Shown: positions 20,431 to 24,379 of the stretch, in pieces
How positions within the stretch are numbered: position 1 is the first letter of the stretch
Layout of the letters: every line of letters starts with the position of its first letter
Assembly: GCA_019022495.1 (NCBI GenBank)
Contig: JAFEKR010000134.1
Location: 1 to 24,379, forward strand
DNA from: Epichloe hybrida
Taxonomy: Eukaryota; Ascomycota; Sordariomycetes; Hypocreales; Clavicipitaceae
Direction of reading: 5' to 3'
Length of the DNA stretch: 24,379 nt
The notes under the pieces: generated by a model
Database searches by the model: none
What the model saw: the letters and a program-made list of their open reading frames with translations, nothing else
Told to the model about the DNA's origin: nothing
Translations under genes and position numbers: made by a program

Positions 20431-22295
20431 ATGGAGGAACGGCGAGAACTTCGCAAACTACCCCGAGGGGAAAGATGTCCCGAGTGTGGGAGTCAAAAAT
20501 TCTATCTTCAGGATGGGTTGCGGTTTTGCTCCAGAGGTCACCAAATCGAAGTAAGTTTTGACTTCTCCCCTGCGCCAACATGAGCTCGATTGAATACATG
20601 ACTGATTTTCTTATACAGGGTTTCGTTCAATTTGATCTTGGTGATGAAGAGGCTGCGGGACAACTGGGCTCTGTGGTCAGGCGAAAGAAAGAGGCTCGAG
20701 AGGTAGAGAAACGTCAATTAGCCGGACAGGAAGGCAAGACGCTGTACCTCGAGGCCATCCAGCTTCTGGTGCGCAAGCAGGTCGACTTCTTGGTACGGAA
20801 AATGGGCCACAAAGAAGAGTTGGAGACTGTTGTTCGTGATCTTTGGGATCTGCGAATTCGTGGATACAGCTCCGTCATCCAAGAAGGCGATCCTAGTGAA
20901 ACGGATCTCGAGATGTTCAGCTCGCAACCAGTTACTTCAGAGATCGAATCAAGATCCTCTTGGAAGTCATCCTCAAGAGCACAGAGTTGGGACCGTGAGA
21001 GAGGCACCGACTGGCCATTGCCCAGATTGCCAGATACTATCGCATTGTGCTATCTAGGGTGTCTGCTTCTAAAAATCCCTACACGCTTGGCAGATCTACA
21101 CACTTGGGTATCAAATGGCAATTTGCCGTACTTGGCAGCAGTGAGTTTCATGTTTTCTTGAACACTTTTTGAGCTCTTCATGTTGAAAAAGTTCTTGCGC
21201 ACAGTACATGGAACTGCCAATCGAGATGCAGAAAAGAATGCCGTCCTCGTTTGCGAATTTACTCAAGTTACCATCAGCCGTGGGTCTACGAGGATATGAC
21301 CTGTATCAAACCGTAATGAACACTGTCCTTTCATACAAACTAAACTACCAAATGACTTTTCCAGAGATGAACTATTTTCCCATGCTGGTACAATACGCCA
21401 AGGAGCTCGCACTACCAGGTAAGACTGCGATTTATCGCGCTTTCACGGTGCAAGATATCTAACCACACATTAGTTGAGGTCATTGTCGTCGCAAAGCGGC
21501 TTGCAGCCACCTTAAACTACTCTTTCGAGTTTCCCGCCGGCAATGCCAGAATATTTCCTCTTGACCATCCGGAATTAAGACTGGTTGCCTTTCTGGTCGT
21601 ATCAACCAAGTTGTGCTTCCCATTCAACCATGGCCAAGTCTCATCGCTGGTTAGTCTGAGGCGTTGCATGCCTCGGTTTGATTGGGAGAGATGGACAACG
21701 GGATACTCTGAAAACTTGGCGAAATTCCGAGGTAAGGTCTCGGAGCGCCCTGCATTCGAGGAGTTCACTCCAGATCAAATTTCCAATTTGGGGGATGAGG
21801 AATTTGATGCATACGTGGCGTATTTGAGTGCTGCAATTGGCAGTAATAGTAAGCTCTCTCATCTTCACAACACCATTATTGCGCTCTCATGCTAACAATT
21901 AATACAGATGAGAATGCCATAACTAAATTCTTTCCAATGGCGCCAGAGCCCATGCCTCCACCTTCAACATCAGAATTCTCAGAGGGTCAAATTGAGAAGC
22001 AAGCCCGTAGCATTTTAACCGAAGCCGTCATCTCTGACAACATAGCTGACCCTGGGGTCGGGAGGTACGAGGCATTTCGAGTAGTTCAAGACTTGTCCGA
22101 GACTGCTGGCATATTTTATAAGGCAGCATGTTAGTATCAAAAGCCAGAGAACGGGTCTCTTTGTCTCACTATGCTAACTCTCTGCATGCAGGCGATGCTG
22201 CTGGTCTGCCCATCGACATGATGGTCCAAGCCATCTACAAACTAGAACAACACATTATCTGGTGGCAAAGAAAACACTCGATTTTTGAAGAATAG
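20431..22295 (+). CDS. RRN7: RNA polymerase I core factor subunit Rrn7 (TAF1B/TFIIB-like)
   Basis: Rrn7 with Rrn6 and Rrn11 recruits Pol I to the rDNA promoter and is the TFIIB-like member. Exons are 20431-20550, 20619-21140, 21205-21418, 21474-21848, 21908-22129 and 22192-22295, giving 518 aa (yeast Rrn7 is 514). Introns are 68, 64, 55, 59 and 62 nt; the fifth has the donor GTTAGT. The N-terminal zinc ribbon has C16, C19, C33 and H37 (CPECGSQKFYLQDG...CSRGH), followed by GFVQFD, a B-reader/linker-like part and a helical cyclin-like region (LYLEAIQLLVRKQVDFLVRK; LPRLPDTIALCYLGCLLL; HPELRLVAFLVVSTKL; FDWERWTTGYSENLAKFRG). Length and order agree with the family. It lies between eIF5A and ubiquitin-L40, all on the same strand, but each with its own intergenic region. 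Confidence 0.92.
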
Positions 22296-22752
22296 CCTGT
22301 GTAAGATGATGATGGGGAGGAAATGATTGATGAGAAGATCCGGTATTCGCACGGTGGGTCTGTTTCGTGTTTCGTATGCTTATGATACCCAACTCAGTCA
22401 CTCATCCCTTTGCCAGTGATCTAGGTATAAGTAAGGCACATGCTCCGTAAATCTAGCGAGGAGACCAGGAATAGCGAGGCGAACCCTTTCCTTATTTATG
22501 TAGATCTTCATGCAGCCTATATCATAGTAAGCTCTTCACATGCCTATAAGTACCTACACTAGCGTGGAGCACGATTGGCCAGCATCCTGGTACAGACAGC
22601 ACACCTCTGAGAGGCCTCATGAACTTGTCAAAGGCATACAGATGATACTACATGTAGACATGATGCTGTGATCCAAGTGGGTTCGGGCCCAACCAAGGGA
22701 CGCTCGTAGAATTGTGGAAACGAGCAGCAATCCACACCCTTGACAACTTCAG

Positions 22753-22758
22753 CACGTG
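22753..22758. promoter_or_regulatory. CACGTG palindrome upstream of ubiquitin-L40
   Basis: This is the core site of bHLH factors such as Cbf1. Cbf1-like sites are known in ribosomal-protein gene promoters of some ascomycetes. Its position about 120 bp before the start codon fits a promoter element; binding is inferred. Confidence 0.35.
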
Positions 22759-22773
22759 ACCAGGCATATGACC

Positions 22774-22781
22774 TAGGGTTT
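22774..22781 (+). promoter_or_regulatory. Telobox-like TAGGGTTT motif upstream of ubiquitin-L40
   Basis: TAGGGTTT contains the TAGGG core similar to the Tbf1/telomere-repeat sites reported in ribosomal-protein gene promoters of several ascomycetes. It lies 16 bp after the CACGTG site and about 100 bp before the start codon. It is a motif match, not proof of use. Confidence 0.35.
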
Positions 22782-22876
22782 TCACTTGCTCGCTCTTTGT
22801 GCCCCACCAACTTTGCGCGCAGAGTTGTTCGGCTGTAAGAAACTTCACCATCTCCAGCGTCACAAAATCAGTCAAG

Positions 22877-23581
<705 letters not shown>

Positions 23582-24367
23582 ACGGGTTCACCTATGGATG
23601 TGGCGTCTGGATTTTTGGCATTCTGGGGATGGCAAGGACAAAAGTGCTTCACGATTGACAAGCCTGGCTTAGCTTCTACAATAGCAAATACAGCTCAGGC
23701 GATACAATCTCGATGATGCCTATGAATTGAGGGTTTTGCATCACAGTAGGGTATTTTTATCAATTCTGCGCGGTTGATGACGTAGTGAAGGATGGTCGGA
23801 TCGGTGGCCGAATCAGAACGATTGTTTTTTGAAAATGCATCTAGTCGCCATGAAGAACTTGGATTATTCCACGTGTTTTTAGTTCACAACTGTATGTAGG
23901 AACCATGTTGCGATAACCAAATGAGCAACGTCAAGGCACAAATCGCCAACCAATACTATTACTACACGGTGTGTCTCTGGAACACCGACCCAATCAGAAA
24001 TGGAAACTACCTGCGCTAGAGCCTTCTGTGTGGCTGGCTGGTGCACCCATCATGTGCGGCAATGCGGGTAATGTCCGGACACAGCCTCTGCTCTATTATC
24101 CCCTCCGTGCCGTGGGCTAGAAACTTGGGCCAACTTGCCTTTGCCTGTCTGTCTGCATTGGTTGACGACAGCTTGTCATTATGTCCCGAGCGTGACTTCA
24201 TCCCCCAAGCAACATCTCGACGACAACACTCATCGTCCTACAGCCCTCTCTGGCCAATCGACTCGCCGACCGCTGCGAATCTGCGTGATTTTTATATTTA
24301 GGCCGGCCTTTTGGACGACCTTTATACAGAAACAAGAACCCGGGCCACGTATTGCAGCGCCGTCATC
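23582..24367. other. Intergenic region downstream of ubiquitin-L40
   Basis: These 786 bases hold the L40 3' UTR and, near the right end, a promoter-like segment. ORFs of about 60-86 codons on either strand have no recognisable features. A CCAAT at 24254-24258 and a TATA-like stretch at 24291-24300 precede the ATG at 24368. Confidence 0.5.
24254..24300 (+). promoter_or_regulatory. CCAAT and TATA-like elements before the right-end ATG
   Basis: CCAAT (24254-24258) and an AT-rich TATA-like stretch (24291-24300) lie about 110 and 70 bp upstream of an ATG at 24368. Their spacing suits a core promoter for a gene that continues beyond the window. This is inference from motif and spacing. Confidence 0.35.
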
Positions 24368-24379
24368 ATGTCGGGATCA
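24368..24379 (+). CDS. Possible start of a further gene (MSGS...), cut by the window edge
   Basis: ATG TCG GGA TCA begins at 24368 in the context GTCATCATGTCG, preceded by promoter-like elements. Only four codons are visible, so no product can be named. It could also be a chance ATG. Confidence 0.3.

Larger units (their letters stand above)
22296..22876. other. Rrn7 3' flank and ubiquitin-L40 promoter region
   Basis: The 581 bases contain the Rrn7 terminator region and the promoter and 5' UTR of the ubiquitin-L40 gene. A CACGTG palindrome and a TAGGGTTT motif lie 95-125 bp upstream of the split start codon. Minus-strand ORFs here overlap the promoter and have no recognisable features. Confidence 0.55.

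Overview
The window looks like nuclear chromosomal DNA from a filamentous ascomycete, probably a sordariomycete and plausibly Hypocreales. The reasons are many short GT-AG introns (mostly 55-115 nt, with CTRAY-like branch points), a pyrimidine-rich promoter with a CCAAT box, and proteins that read as typical Pezizomycotina orthologues. No bacterial-type operon, CRISPR array, phage or intact mobile element is visible.

Layout. 2-1676 (+): 3' part of an Hsp110/Sse1-type chaperone (Hsp88). 2626-6092 (-): eIF5B. 6633-10491 (-): a large beta-propeller protein of the MMS1_N/CPSF_A (DDB1-like) family, whose 3' third appears broken. 10492-12534: a gene-poor gap. 12535-13969 (+): a Gyp8/TBC1D20-type Rab GAP with a C-terminal membrane anchor. 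14445-16573 (-): the GARP subunit Vps52, convergent with the GAP gene. 16574-18304: gap with a 7-bp tandem repeat. 18305-19218 (+): eIF5A. 19219-20430: gap with an AT-rich island that looks like a decayed repeat. 20431-22295 (+): Rrn7, a Pol I initiation factor. 22877-23581 (+): ubiquitin-ribosomal protein L40 fusion. 24368-24379 (+): possible first codons of another gene.

Functionally the genes fall into two housekeeping themes: protein synthesis and folding (Hsp110, eIF5B, eIF5A, Rrn7, ubiquitin-L40) and ER/Golgi membrane traffic (Gyp8, Vps52). They are separate transcription units; nothing in the sequence shows that they are co-regulated.

The most notable observations are: (1) the start codon of the ubiquitin-L40 gene seems to be split by an intron, leaving a 7-nt microexon; (2) the MMS1_N-family gene has a frame change, an apparent internal deletion of its CPSF_A part and an in-frame TGA, so it may be a recent pseudogene; (3) Vps52 needs either an intron with a poor donor or carries an indel; (4) eIF5B has a 75-nt intron that is in frame and free of stops. 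I found no convincing undescribed multi-gene system here.
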